Shown: piece after piece, positions 16,410 to 25,850 of the stretch | Numbering within the stretch: the first letter of the stretch is position 1 | How the letters are laid out: each line of letters begins with the position of its first letter | Assembly: GCF_022788655.1 (NCBI RefSeq) | Contig: NZ_CP084951.1 | Location: 1,984,001-2,048,000, forward strand | Source: Sulfitobacter indolifex | GTDB taxonomy: Bacteria; Pseudomonadota; Alphaproteobacteria; Rhodobacterales; Rhodobacteraceae | DNA length: 64,000 nucleotides | Direction: 5' to 3' | Translations under genes and position numbers: made by a program | Notes under the pieces: generated by a model | What the model was told of the DNA's origin: nothing | Databases searched by the model: none | What the model saw: only the letters and a program-made list of their open reading frames with translations

Positions 16410-18549
16410 CCCCGCCCTTCTCTGCCTGACCAAGCGCGGCCAGACTTTCCATAAGCGGTTCGACGGTCCCTGCCCTTGCGCGGACAAAGCGGCGGGCGAT
16501 TTGTTCGGGGGTGGCTTCGCCCATCTCGGTAAGGGCTTCGCGCACGGCGGCGATTTGTTCGGGCATGGTTTTGGGCCAGGGGGCTTTTTCGATCTTGGCG
16601 ACCATCCCAAGTTCCATATCGCCGGTTTTGCCTTTGGCAACTTGCTGGCCAGTTGGGTTTTGATAGTCGGGGCGGAGCCAGCGGATATGGCCGCGTGCCT
16701 CTTCCTCTGCGCGCTCTTTGTTGAGGGCGACAAGGCGGAGGAGAATTTCCTCGTCACTCAAGTCCGCAGGCCAGCCATAGGCATCTGCCACGGCGGCGTC
16801 GATCTGGTCGTGCAGGTCGCGCAGGATACCGATGAGGCCTTGATCATAGATGTCTTTGTCCTTGCCTTCGATGGTGTCCCCCGCGCGCAGCTTTTCCAAC
16901 ACGTTATACATCTGGGTCAGGGTCAGCTTGGGGTGCGCGGCCTGCTGACGCTTGCGGTGCGTGTCGAGGTCTTCGCCAAGTGTGCGGAGGGTGGATGTCT
17001 GGTCATCGGTGAGGGTTGGGAAGGGGAATGGGTTGAAGCAAATGCTATGGATATAGACTGGATCATTGCCTGCACCCTGCCAGTTCCCCCTAGCAAGAGA
17101 AAATACTTCGTGAATACGGCTCGCAAGAACGGAAAAATGACGAGCATCTCCACTGGCTACCACACGCACCTTTTGATCAGGTAACGTCTCTTTATCCATC
17201 ATAACAAAGATGCGGTGCTTCGCGGTCTCGGTTGTAGCAATGTATCTCTTTAAATCGTGTAGTGCTTTTCGCATTTCTGGGCGCGCACGACCGAAAGTCC
17301 ACCAAGATTCTCGAAGAACTTTTTCTCTTTTGGCATCACGTTCAGGTTTCACACGGTCATATAAAAACTGAAAAACATTTGGATAGTCTTGCCGCAATCG
17401 GGCCTCTTGCATTCCGAAACAGTCGATGATCATCAGACCCCGAGAAAGACCATTTACGTCTCGCCCATTCACATATGGAAAAATCGGCGGCGACTTCTTC
17501 TCAAAAGCAATCAATTCAGATGCTTCTAACTGTGAAACCACAAATCCCATTCCGTAGGGCATTACGCCTTTGTGAGCTAATCCTTCGTTCGCTTGCAGTG
17601 GCTTGGTACTTGCTACATCTGCACCAATCTGTAAATTCGCAAATAATTTACCAATACTATGGTCAAAAGTAACTGTCCGCCCATCCACCTCGCTTTCGCC
17701 CTTCTTCTCGGAAGAAAGCGTTAGAAGACGACCTGCACGATTTCCAACAGCTGCAACGGTTATACCAATGCGGACCTTGGCATCACCTGTGTTGTTATCC
17801 ACCCAAGGGTGATCCGGTATCGCAAACAACAGCGAAAGCGGCTTTTTCGGATCGTTCAAATGTGGCTCCAGCACGCGGCGGTTAAACGTCTGGCGCAGGC
17901 TGTTCGTCGTGATCAACCCAAACCGCCGCGCTCCCTTGCCTGTTTTGGCATTCCAGCCCCGCGCCGCGATGGCCGCTTTTTCCCACCAGAACATCACCAG
18001 ATCAGCCGATTGCGGCATCTTCGGGTATGCTTCCCACAGCGCCTCGACATAGCCATCGCCCAGAGAGTCCCTCAGCCGTGACGCCCCGATAAACGGCGGG
18101 TTGCCCACGATGAACTCTGCCTCTGAACATTTCGTCGGTTTCGGCTCGGCATAATCATAGACGCCAATGCGCGCAGCGGGGTCTGGCACTTCTTCGCCCG
18201 TAACGTTATGCCGGATCGTCGTCACGCCGTCCCAGCGGGTCACCGGCGCGCCGTCCGCGTCTATGCGCGGGGTGCGTCCTGACCATTCCAGCACTGCATC
18301 GCCGTTACGGATGTTCTTGAAGTCGCGCAAAACCGGCTCGGACGGGGCCGCCTGCCCGTGGGTGCGAAAGTGCCATTGCAGATAGCCGATCCACAGCACC
18401 AGCTCGGCCACGTTTGCGGCCCACGGGTTCAACTCGATGCCTAGGGACTGGTGGGGGTCAACGGTGATAAAGCCGGCTTGGGTTTCGCCCAGTTCTTCCA
18501 ACAGCGCGGTGACTTCGCCCTCAAGGCGCTTCATCATCTCAAGTACCAT
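16390..18549 (-). pseudogene. 5'-truncated MmeI-like class I DNA methyltransferase
   Basis: About 719 residues remain. The start of homology is LEMMKRLEGEV, which in intact relatives directly follows motif I (DPACGSGNF). After it come LGIELNPWAANVAELVLW, the catalytic adenine-methyltransferase motif IV NPPFIGASR near residue 150, and a target-recognition region. Motif I (SAM binding) and the whole N-terminal part, which carries the nuclease in type IIG enzymes, are missing. The break lies 30 bp before the start of a divergent serine recombinase gene. The missing part is not elsewhere in the window. Without the SAM-binding loop the protein should be inactive. An in-frame ATG at 18549 or 18603 could still start translation. 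Confidence 0.8.
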
Positions 18550-18578
18550 AACGAAATCACAACTAAGGCATTGAGAAG

Positions 18579-19268
18579 ATGAGGAAAACACCGGCAATCG
18601 CATATCTCAGGACCTCCAGCGCCACGAACGTTGGGGCAGACAAGACCTCTGGCGAACGCCAGCGCGAGGCAATCGAGCGCTGCGCCACCGAACAGGGCTT
18701 CGAGATCGTCGCGAAGTACTATGACGAAGCTGTCAGCGGCGCTGAGCTGATTGAGAACCGCCCCCAGTTCAAGGCAATGCTGGAACATATCGCAGGAAAC
18801 GGCGTCCGTACCATCATCATCGAAGACCCTTCCCGCTTCGCGCGGTCCATGCACGCTAGCATCTTTGGCGAGGTGCTGCTGAAAGGCCTTGGCGTTAAGG
18901 TCATTTGCGCCAACGGCGAACCGCTCTTCGAAGAGGAAGACGACATGCGCCGCGCCATGTCGCAGATTGGCATGGTCTTCGCTGAGCTTGAAAAGAGGAA
19001 GCTTGTGAAGCGTCTACAGACAGGCCGCGACATCAAGTCGAAGGCTTTGGGGCGTAGGGTTGAAGGAGGATCAAGACAGTACTCAGAGGACGCGCTAACG
19101 CGCGCCAAAGCCCTCTACCGCGCCCCCCGCAAGGGTAAGCGGCGATCCCTACGCCAGATCGCTACAGAGCTTGCCAAGGAGGGTTTTACGGCTCCATCCG
19201 GCAAGGAGTACAACGCGAATTCGGTTCGCCAGATGCTGGTTAAAGTAGGTGTCTACAAACCCGCTTGA
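18579..19268 (+). CDS. serine site-specific recombinase (resolvase/invertase family)
   Basis: 229 residues. The N-terminal catalytic domain has YLRTSSATN with the nucleophile Ser, then SGERQREAIERCA, EDPSRFARSM with the conserved Arg pair, and FAELEKRKLVKRL of the E-helix. The last ~50 residues (RRSLRQIATELAKEGF, NSVRQMLVKVGVY) form a helix-turn-helix-like DNA-binding tail. It is shorter than large serine integrases and closer to resolvase size. It lies divergent to and touching the broken methyltransferase gene, so an element carrying it probably caused the truncation. No att site could be identified. Confidence 0.9.
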   Translation: MRKTPAIAYLRTSSATNVGADKTSGERQREAIERCATEQGFEIVAKYYDEAVSGAELIENRPQFKAMLEHIAGNGVRTIIIEDPSRFARSMHASIFGEVLLKGLGVKVICANGEPLFEEEDDMRRAMSQIGMVFAELEKRKLVKRLQTGRDIKSKALGRRVEGGSRQYSEDALTRAKALYRAPRKGKRRSLRQIATELAKEGFTAPSGKEYNANSVRQMLVKVGVYKPA

Positions 19269-20059
19269 AGGCCTTCACCGCCTCCGCCACCCATCCCCAC
19301 GCCAGCGCACCAATACGCCGCCTCACAGCGCCGCTGACACACTGTCCTACCCATCCCCCGCGTCAGCGGGTACCGACGCCCTAGACCGCCTCCAGAGGCC
19401 TGCAATCGCAGGCTTTAACCCTCACTCCTACACATCGAACTCCCAACGCAATCTGACCCGTGGCGCCGGGCAGTGTGTGAGGGAATGTAGGTAGTATGGT
19501 TGATGGGAGATGGTCCCGTGGTTGAGATGGTGTTGTCCGCGTTAGCGGACCACTCGTTCTACATTAAATACTTCGTATAAATCATTGATTTAAAATAATA
19601 ATAATCGGGGGTCCCGTCAGGGGATGCCCGCTGGGGGCCGGTTCGCGCCTCGGGTGCCGTGGGCGGGAAATTGAGCACCTAGCTGTTGTTTTGAATCGGT
19701 TTTTCTCTGGCGTCCATACCCCCCCTTCTTAGAACGCAAATCGACCTCCAGAAAATTTTTCATTCGGTCCGAAGGGTTGCCTTTTTTCGTTCTTTTCCTT
19801 CGCGAACCGCGCCTCGATAGTAGAAAAATTGGGGCCAAACCGTTGTCTTTTATCGAAACCGTCCTGCCAGATTCCTAGGTCCAGCGTTCAACCAATGGCA
19901 TACTATAGCGGTCATGAGTTGCATCTTCCTGCGCTTCCACCCCAAGAGGCGCAATCTGTAGTTTCTTCTCGCGGCCCGCCATTTTTAGCTCATCAAAAGG
20001 TGACAGAAATCGCTTATGGGCAGCGACTGCCTTAAGCAGAAACTGACTCTTCGAAACGA
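19269..20059. other. 791-bp stretch without a recognisable gene
   Basis: This follows the recombinase gene. Short frames, including a Lys/Arg-rich one of 73 codons on the minus strand at 19617-19838, lack support. An AT-rich patch at ~19560-19610 is followed by a G-rich run. It may hold the far end of the recombinase element, but I find no clear inverted or direct repeat. Confidence 0.4.
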
Positions 20060-20467
20060 TCACTCTTTGGCTTCTAGTAAGGAATAGACGAATTTGCGCT
20101 CATCAGGCATGGAATCGTCGTTTCGATGATGTTTGTTAAGCTTTATAGGAACATCAAATGCAATTCGAGACACACGAGTATCTGATTTCGACTTTCCCCA
20201 ATTTAGAATACTCTTATTCCGAAGTCCCACTTCGGCGCCCAGAACTTTAATTTTTCCACCGGCTTTAAGCTCATTCGAAGCGGCCTTGTTCGTAGTGTCT
20301 ACGGTAGTGACCGCGATATCAAAGGAAACTTTCGTGTCAATATCTTGGGCTTGCCCATCTATGGAGCCGGGAATAATTGCGCTCAATTGATAATTATCGA
20401 CTTTAGCCTTGTGAACCCCCCGGATAATTTCGCTCAGCGTTTGCGCCACAAACGTCTCAAGTTCCAT
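20060..20467 (-). CDS. Trypco2-like (trypsin-co-occurring domain) protein
   Basis: 135 residues from the ATG at 20467, with GGGGG eight bases upstream. The pattern MELETFVAQTLSEIIRGVHKA at the N-terminus, followed by VSFDIAVT and a C-terminal IAFDVPIKL strand, resembles the trypsin-co-occurring domain 2 group, small proteins that travel with NTPases and trypsin-like proteases in predicted conflict systems. No protease or NTPase partner lies next to it here. The family assignment is by eye and moderate. Confidence 0.5.
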   Translation of the reverse strand: MELETFVAQTLSEIIRGVHKAKVDNYQLSAIIPGSIDGQAQDIDTKVSFDIAVTTVDTTNKAASNELKAGGKIKVLGAEVGLRNKSILNWGKSKSDTRVSRIAFDVPIKLNKHHRNDDSMPDERKFVYSLLEAKE

Positions 20468-20945
20468 GAAGTATGCCCCCAAAATTTTGGTCACGCTAGG
20501 TCAGCAGCGCGGAATCTACAAGTAGGGCCTCTTCATCATACCGCATGCTGACCCCCCTCATGTTGGAGAAACGCATACGCACAGTCCGACTTGCGCTTAT
20601 GTGTACGAGGGAGGATGAGGAACGTTAGGCCCAAGCCAATCTAGGCTGGTTGTCGATTTGGCGGCAATGCCGTTGTTCTCTGAGCGCCAGACAAAGGCCG
20701 TTGTGAGGACGAATCACTGGCTTCTTCATTGCTCAGGATCGGCTACAAGCACACGAGATTTTTCATTAAAAATGGTGATCCAGTAAGGCAGCAGCTTGCC
20801 AATATCCGTTCTCTCGTCCTTATTTAAATACTGGGAAGCTCTCCCGTCTAATATAGAGCTTGCTCTATGCAAAATGGCGGCAGCCACTGAAGGCTAAGAC
20901 AATTTTTAAGAAGCGTAATATAGGATTAACGAAAGGTTCGAAATA
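20468..20945. other. 478-bp mostly non-coding stretch
   Basis: This separates the Trypco2-like gene from the forward gene at 20946. Apart from a possible 53-codon remnant on the minus strand (20726-20887), I see nothing definite. The AT-rich end just before 20946 probably holds a promoter. Confidence 0.4.
20726..20887 (-). CDS. possible small protein or gene remnant, 53 codons
   Basis: A GTG-started frame with protein-like composition: residues such as ASSILDGRASQYL, KLLPYWITIFNEKS and VLVADPEQ at the end. A stop lies three codons upstream of the GTG and no good ribosome site is seen, so it may be the degraded 3' end of a larger gene. No family recognised. Confidence 0.25.
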   Translation of the reverse strand: MAAAILHRASSILDGRASQYLNKDERTDIGKLLPYWITIFNEKSRVLVADPEQ

Positions 20946-21542
20946 GTGTGTAATAGTCTATGGCCCCCAATAGAACTTGACGGCGAATTAGCTCAGGTTG
21001 GCAGAATAATCATGCACTTCAATTCACTTGAAAAACACACCAGCGGGGTGCTGCGGCAGTTCATCATTGAAGACTTTAATGACCGAGTTATTTTGGGTCT
21101 TTGTGAGAGCCTTAATGGAGTAGAGCTCGAAAAGAACCTTCGTCGGTTTGCCTGTGTACAAGAGCTTTCTCACGGGGCTATCGGCTGCGAAGACGCTATT
21201 CGGCACCTGATCAAAGTGTATCAAAATGGAAAATCCTTGAGGAATAGGATTGTGCATGAGCTGGCTGACAGCTTGCATGACCAAAAAATGCATTTACACA
21301 AGCACACCTTTAGTCCGAGTCATGAGGGCAAGGGGCTTCTCTTAGAGGGGGAGTTGCTCAATTTAATTGTTGAATGGTTGAGTGGGGCATCTGATTACTC
21401 AGCGAAAGTGGGGATCGAGCTATCATTTGTGCGTGGTCTGCGAGACGAAAAAGAACGACGGTTTATTCCCGGAAATGCCCCCGGATGGCCAACCCCTATA
21501 GACTTTCTTACTTGGGAAATGGTTTCCGCTGGCCAATACTGA
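20946..21542 (+). CDS. hypothetical protein, possibly HEPN-like
   Basis: 198 residues from a GTG start. It is largely helical. The segment NGKSLRNRIVHELAD near residue 98 contains an R-x4-H pattern (RNRIVH), the catalytic motif of HEPN RNases, preceded by a helix with LEKHTSGVLRQFI; this is suggestive but not proof. It lies 26 bp before the next forward gene, so they are likely cotranscribed. AT-rich compared with the core genes, as expected for island DNA. Function unknown. Confidence 0.6.
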   Translation: MCNSLWPPIELDGELAQVGRIIMHFNSLEKHTSGVLRQFIIEDFNDRVILGLCESLNGVELEKNLRRFACVQELSHGAIGCEDAIRHLIKVYQNGKSLRNRIVHELADSLHDQKMHLHKHTFSPSHEGKGLLLEGELLNLIVEWLSGASDYSAKVGIELSFVRGLRDEKERRFIPGNAPGWPTPIDFLTWEMVSAGQY

Positions 21543-21568
21543 TAGCATGAAAGTGAGAAAGATAATAC

Positions 21569-22333
21569 ATGCCTTTTAGATATTCACCTGCAGTGGAGCT
21601 TCTTGGTTCACAGCTAGAAGTTAGGAAACGGGTGCGCAAATCTTGGATGCGAGACGCGGGGGACTTACCTAAGGCGCATGAATGCGCGCTATCTTCCATT
21701 TGCTCTATCATTAACCGTTTTTCTGGTAGACGCTTCGAAAAAACATCCGCAAGTATTGAAGGTAGAATGAGCCTCACCGCTCAATTTATTCAAGGTATTG
21801 ATATTTGTGAGGTTTCAATTGCTGAGGGCCTGTACGCACAGGCAGCCGCTTTACTGAAGCAACAGCTTGAAACGATTGCGGCTATCGACGAGTTTGAAAA
21901 CAATCGAAGAAAAGAAGGAAAAACGCCCAATATAGGCAAGGGAGTCACCAAAAACTTCGGATCGATCTATGGAGATCTGAATGGAATCGCGCATGTTTCC
22001 CGGCAAGGATTCGCGCGCCAGCTTGTGGCAATTGAAAAAGGAGAGCTTTGTGCGCCAAGCTTGACGCCGAAATACAACGCAGAACTCTCACAACTACTAT
22101 ATGGCTATCATGTTTACTTTATCGTCGAGGTCGGAAGGCAAGTCGAGCGGATATTTATGGAGGCCCTTGATGAAAGATTTTCTTCAAGAGAAGTGTCGCT
22201 ACACCTTTTTGCAATGGCAGTATTGATGCGTGAAAAAGTCATTGAATTACCACCCGAGATTAAAGAACGGTTTTCAATTTTTGACCTGAACAAGGTCTAT
22301 AAAGATTTTCTTGGTGAGGTGCCTGCCCGCTAA
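21569..22333 (+). CDS. hypothetical protein
   Basis: 254 residues, mostly helical, no signal peptide or membrane segment. Blocks such as AEGLYAQAAALLKQQLETIAAI (~residues 88-110) and GVTKNFGSIYGDLNGIAHVSR look like the core helices of a family in which a His lies in a conserved turn, recalling helical proteins found beside toxin or defence genes. I do not recognise the family. It follows the possible HEPN-like gene closely on the same strand. Confidence 0.6.
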   Translation: MPFRYSPAVELLGSQLEVRKRVRKSWMRDAGDLPKAHECALSSICSIINRFSGRRFEKTSASIEGRMSLTAQFIQGIDICEVSIAEGLYAQAAALLKQQLETIAAIDEFENNRRKEGKTPNIGKGVTKNFGSIYGDLNGIAHVSRQGFARQLVAIEKGELCAPSLTPKYNAELSQLLYGYHVYFIVEVGRQVERIFMEALDERFSSREVSLHLFAMAVLMREKVIELPPEIKERFSIFDLNKVYKDFLGEVPAR

Positions 22334-22431
22334 GCATACCTTAGCGGCCTCACTCATCCACGATCCGAAGTTGTAATGGTACATACCGTATGCCACCGTT
22401 AACCTATATTTATTAGATAAGTGACTTCCAG

Positions 22432-23811
22432 ATGGCATCGACACCTTACCAGATCAAATATGTGGTGCATCCTACCGCAAGTTTTCCAACCAAAGCGGGA
22501 ATGCGCGCTTATCTTGCGGAAGAGCGAAAAGCTTGGGGGCCGTTCTTGGAAGAACTCCCTAAACTTATCGAAACGCCAATTCCATTCCAACGCAATAAAC
22601 ACCAGACGGTGGAAGGATTATCAACGGTTCTGGATGTCTTAGAAAAACGCTTGGATGACCCCGCGCAGTTCAATGAACTAACCGCGCGAGCATTGGTAGG
22701 CCACGGAATGGCAGTGCCACCCAGTTCGGACAGTGAAGAAGGAAAGCTGATACTTGCTCTCTTCGACGTAGGGAGGAATGATCTGGCTGTGGCAGCTTAC
22801 ACAAGCTTCATCGTAGACAACTTTAAAGGAAATGTAGTCAACCACCCCGTTTATGGCCCCGTTGCAAACCGGGGAAGACAGCTATTGGAAGCCGCGACTG
22901 TCGCATCTGTGTTGCCATTCAGTAAAGTTTCTTCGGCAAAGCTCGCTGGTGCAGCCCGGAAAGCAGAGAACCATAACGCAGCCTTGGGGCAAGAAGTCGC
23001 CAAGGCAATAGAGATCAACAGGGCCCATGAAACTAATCTTGCTGAAGTCCTGCAGCAGCAGCGTGAGCGCGGTTCAAAGCTCGACAATGCGTTCCGCCGT
23101 CTTAACAAGCGCCGCGCTCGTCAATTTGACGAATGGAAACTGAAGATCACGTCCGAAGTCTCGGAACGCTTTGAAGAGGCTGAGAGGCGTATCGTAGGCA
23201 TGGAGCGTTTAAGCAGAGTTAAACTGCAAAAACAGGAGGAGGAGTTCGAAAGGCTTCAGGATCTGTTTTCTACTCAACTCCGACTGCGCGCCCCGGTCAA
23301 GCTCTGGGAGGGGCGTGAGAATAGTCACAGTGCGAATTCAAAGGCTGCTTTAGTTCGACTGTTTCTCTTCGGCGCGCTTACTGCGGCGATAGCAATCGCT
23401 GCGCCTGTATTTTTTGGTGACTACATTGCCGATAGCTTTTTCGAGATAGTTTGCTCGCCACAGGGGGCCGAAGGTTCGAGAGACCTAAGCTGCGAACGCT
23501 TTTTCTCTGCTAAGGGTCCTTTAACCGTGACAGGCCTCCTGCTCGTTATGTCGATCCTCACTTGGATTACACGCCTTCAGTACCGCATTCACCTAAGTGA
23601 ACGCCACCTCGCGCTTGATGCTAGTGAGAAGAAGGCCTTCGCCGAAACCTACTTAGCGATGAAGGAAGGCGAGGACGTAGGGCAAGATAACGAAGCGATC
23701 GTACTGGCGTCTCTGTTCCGCCCCACGCAAGACGGCATCATAAGGGATGATGAGACGGGGATGGACCTTTCAGCAGTTGCATTGCTAGCAAAGCAACTCG
23801 GAAGAAACTAG
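22432..23811 (+). CDS. coiled-coil membrane protein, DUF6161-like
   Basis: 459 residues. A soluble N-terminal region is followed by a coiled coil at ~185-285 (long heptad stretches with VLQQQRERGSKLDN and RFEEAERRIVGMER), two membrane segments at ~305-325 (LFLFGALTAAIAIAAPVFF) and ~365-380 (VTGLLLVMSILTWI), and a conserved cytoplasmic tail (LSERHLALDASEKKAFAETYLAM, then LASLFRPTQDGIIRDD). The tail resembles DUF6161 proteins. Members occur in mobile islands of diverse bacteria; the role is not known to me. Confidence 0.65.
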   Translation: MASTPYQIKYVVHPTASFPTKAGMRAYLAEERKAWGPFLEELPKLIETPIPFQRNKHQTVEGLSTVLDVLEKRLDDPAQFNELTARALVGHGMAVPPSSDSEEGKLILALFDVGRNDLAVAAYTSFIVDNFKGNVVNHPVYGPVANRGRQLLEAATVASVLPFSKVSSAKLAGAARKAENHNAALGQEVAKAIEINRAHETNLAEVLQQQRERGSKLDNAFRRLNKRRARQFDEWKLKITSEVSERFEEAERRIVGMERLSRVKLQKQEEEFERLQDLFSTQLRLRAPVKLWEGRENSHSANSKAALVRLFLFGALTAAIAIAAPVFFGDYIADSFFEIVCSPQGAEGSRDLSCERFFSAKGPLTVTGLLLVMSILTWITRLQYRIHLSERHLALDASEKKAFAETYLAMKEGEDVGQDNEAIVLASLFRPTQDGIIRDDETGMDLSAVALLAKQLGRN

Positions 23812-23913
23812 CCAATGAACAGGTGGAAATTTTCGCCATCTTTTGCAGTGTACTGCGTTACAGCGCGACCCCCTTCATCAATCAATGAATTCAATTCACT
23901 CGGACTGTATAAA

Positions 23914-24477
23914 ATGAAAAATCTATCGATCTCCATTGCCCTCCTCTTTTGGTCCACAACTTTGCTGCGCGGAGAGCCGCAGCTCCAAGCACTTAGCGCC
24001 GCCGAACTGATCGAACTCTGCATTTCGGCGCAAGCGAATGATGAGGATGGAGAGAGGTATGCTGTAGAGCTTGAAAGCCGCTTAGGCCTAAACTTGAGCG
24101 GCGGAGAAATCATTGATGGGATTAACTGCATCACGCGGGAATTTGACGAGATTTATAGATATAGTGGTGATCAGTTCTATAGCTACGAAAAACCGGGAAA
24201 GATGAACCGTGCGCAAGCGGAGAAGCAGGCCGAAGAAGAAAGGGCTGTGGATGAGCTACTGGCAGAACTTGACGCCCGCAAAGCTGCCGCAGAAGCGAAG
24301 CGCATTGACGAGGAATGGCAGAAGCGAGAACAGGTACGAATTGAGAAGGCACAGCGTAGCCGCGATTACGCCGCCGCGGTGAAACGTATCTGCAAGATCG
24401 AATACTACAAAGACCGTTTTCGAGCACTTACGACCCCAATGTGTACGCAAGTGTTCTTAGACAGCGGCATACCCTGA
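23914..24477 (+). CDS. hypothetical secreted protein
   Basis: 187 residues from the ATG at 23914, chosen because it begins a signal peptide (MKNLSISIALLFWSTTLL); an upstream ATG at 23815 would bury it. The mature part has an acidic N-terminal region and a charged helical stretch (AEEERAVDELLAELDARKAAAEAKR) likely to form a coiled coil, with Cys near the C-terminus. No family is recognised. It is the last gene of the island before the tRNA-Ser gene. Confidence 0.55.
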   Translation: MKNLSISIALLFWSTTLLRGEPQLQALSAAELIELCISAQANDEDGERYAVELESRLGLNLSGGEIIDGINCITREFDEIYRYSGDQFYSYEKPGKMNRAQAEKQAEEERAVDELLAELDARKAAAEAKRIDEEWQKREQVRIEKAQRSRDYAAAVKRICKIEYYKDRFRALTTPMCTQVFLDSGIP

Positions 24478-24540
24478 AACCGGCCCGCCTCAGCCAGTTC
24501 TCCCTCAAGCGAGGTCAACTTGAGTTGCAATAAGAGGTGC

Positions 24541-24564
24541 AATAAGGAGATTCGCTGATCTCCT
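24541..24564 (-). terminator. terminator of the tRNA-Ser gene
   Basis: On the minus strand AGGAGAT, six bases and ATCTCCT form a 7-bp hairpin followed by TATT, about 30 bp after the tRNA 3' end. Confidence 0.6.
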
Positions 24565-24594
24565 AGTGCGTTGTTTTAAAAGGGAGATATGGGC

Positions 24595-24684
24595 TGGCGG
24601 AGGAGGTGGGATTCGAACCCACGGTACGCTCTCACGCACGCCGGTTTTCAAGACCGGTGCATTCGACCACTCTGCCACTCCTCC
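24595..24684 (-). tRNA. tRNA-Ser(UGA)
   Basis: 90 nt including an encoded CCA. The acceptor stem pairs GGAGGAG with CTCCTCC, the anticodon loop reads CTTGAAA (anticodon TGA), a long variable arm typical of class II tRNAs is present, and the T loop is GGTTCGAATCC. The accessory island lies against its 3' end, and core genes lie on its 5' side, the usual arrangement when an element integrates at a tRNA 3' end. The gene is intact. Confidence 0.97.
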
Positions 24685-24931
24685 GCAGCACGCTCCTCCT
24701 AGAGCGCCCTGATTGATTCGGCAAATGCACAATTTTGCCCACTAACCTTCATCGCAACCTTGGGGAAATTCGCCGATCTGCTGTCGGCGGTCTTTTCACA
24801 GCCGCTTGGGCGGGTTACTGTGCGCCAAAGCCCCTCTCAAAGGGGCGCAGGGCGTGCCGATCCAACGGCGCGACATTCTCGCGGGACATGGGTCGCGGCG
24901 CGCGACGACAGCAGGCAAGGACATCAAAGGC

Positions 24932-25837
24932 ATGAGCAGGGACAATCAACCGCTGCGCACTAAGAAACGCCGCGCAGCGGGCTTGGGTGTAAGCATACTG
25001 GCACTCGGTTTGCTGGCAGGCTGTGAGGGCGGCGATTTCAGCTTGCCCTTCGGCGCAAAAGACGGCGCCAGCGCCCCGCGCAGCACCTCGACCAAACTGG
25101 TTGAGCGCGATGTCGAAGCGCCTGAAGTCTTCTCTGCCACCGACGAAGGGCTCTGGGACGGGCGGCCTTCGCTTGGCGGGGTCTGGGTGGCGCATCCGGA
25201 CGTGACCGAGCCTGAGCGCGTGATCGTGCGCAACGAGGCCAACGGCAAATTCGTGATCGGCGCTCTGTTCCGGCGTGAGCGGGAACTGCCCGGGCCGAAG
25301 CTGCAAATCTCTTCAGATGCAGCGGCAGCGCTTGGTATTCTGGCGGGCGCTCCGGCACCGCTGAATGTGACCGCGCTGCGCCGCGAAGAAAGTGGCGCGC
25401 CCGAAGAGAGTTTTGAGGCGGAAAATACAGGTGATGCCTCAAGTGCCCTTGCCGCCCCGGCGCCTGTGACAGCCACGGCGTTGGAGCCTGCCGCGACGGC
25501 CTCGGCGGGTGCGTCAGCCGAGCTTGCGACCAACACCACCCCGGTCGCTACGCCACCTGTGGCTGCAGCACCAAAACCGGCCCGCCCTGCGTCCAGCGCC
25601 AAGCTATCAAAACCCTACGTGCAGCTTGGCATCTTTAGCGTAGAAGCCAACGCCACCCGCACCGCCAAACAGATGCGCAGCGCGGGCATGGTGCCCACCG
25701 TCAAAGAAAGCTCTATCAACAATAAACCCTTCTGGCGCGTGGTGATCGGCCCCGCCACAAGCCAATCCGAACTCGACAGCCTTCTCAAGAAGGTCAAAGC
25801 TGAGGGCTTTACCGACGCCTACGCCGTGTCGAACTGA
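24932..25837 (+). CDS. SPOR-domain lipoprotein
   Basis: 301 residues from the ATG at 24932, chosen because it begins a lipoprotein signal (basic start, GVSILALGLLAGC lipobox). A long Ala/Pro-rich linker (~170-215) leads to a C-terminal SPOR domain (YVQLGIFSVEANATRTAKQM, FWRVVIGPATSQSELDSLL), which binds denuded peptidoglycan at division sites. The next gene, 13 bp on, is a DD-carboxypeptidase, so both act on the cell wall and are probably cotranscribed. Confidence 0.9.
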   Translation: MSRDNQPLRTKKRRAAGLGVSILALGLLAGCEGGDFSLPFGAKDGASAPRSTSTKLVERDVEAPEVFSATDEGLWDGRPSLGGVWVAHPDVTEPERVIVRNEANGKFVIGALFRRERELPGPKLQISSDAAAALGILAGAPAPLNVTALRREESGAPEESFEAENTGDASSALAAPAPVTATALEPAATASAGASAELATNTTPVATPPVAAAPKPARPASSAKLSKPYVQLGIFSVEANATRTAKQMRSAGMVPTVKESSINNKPFWRVVIGPATSQSELDSLLKKVKAEGFTDAYAVSN

Positions 25838-25850
25838 CAAACCGGAGGAA

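Noticed and set aside
16501..17184. Plus-strand frame of 227 codons inside the methyltransferase remnant
   Set aside because: Low-complexity Gly/Phe composition, antisense to the conserved methyltransferase C-terminal part.
19617..19838. Basic 73-codon minus-strand frame
   Set aside because: No ribosome site, unusual composition and no recognised family; treated as non-coding.
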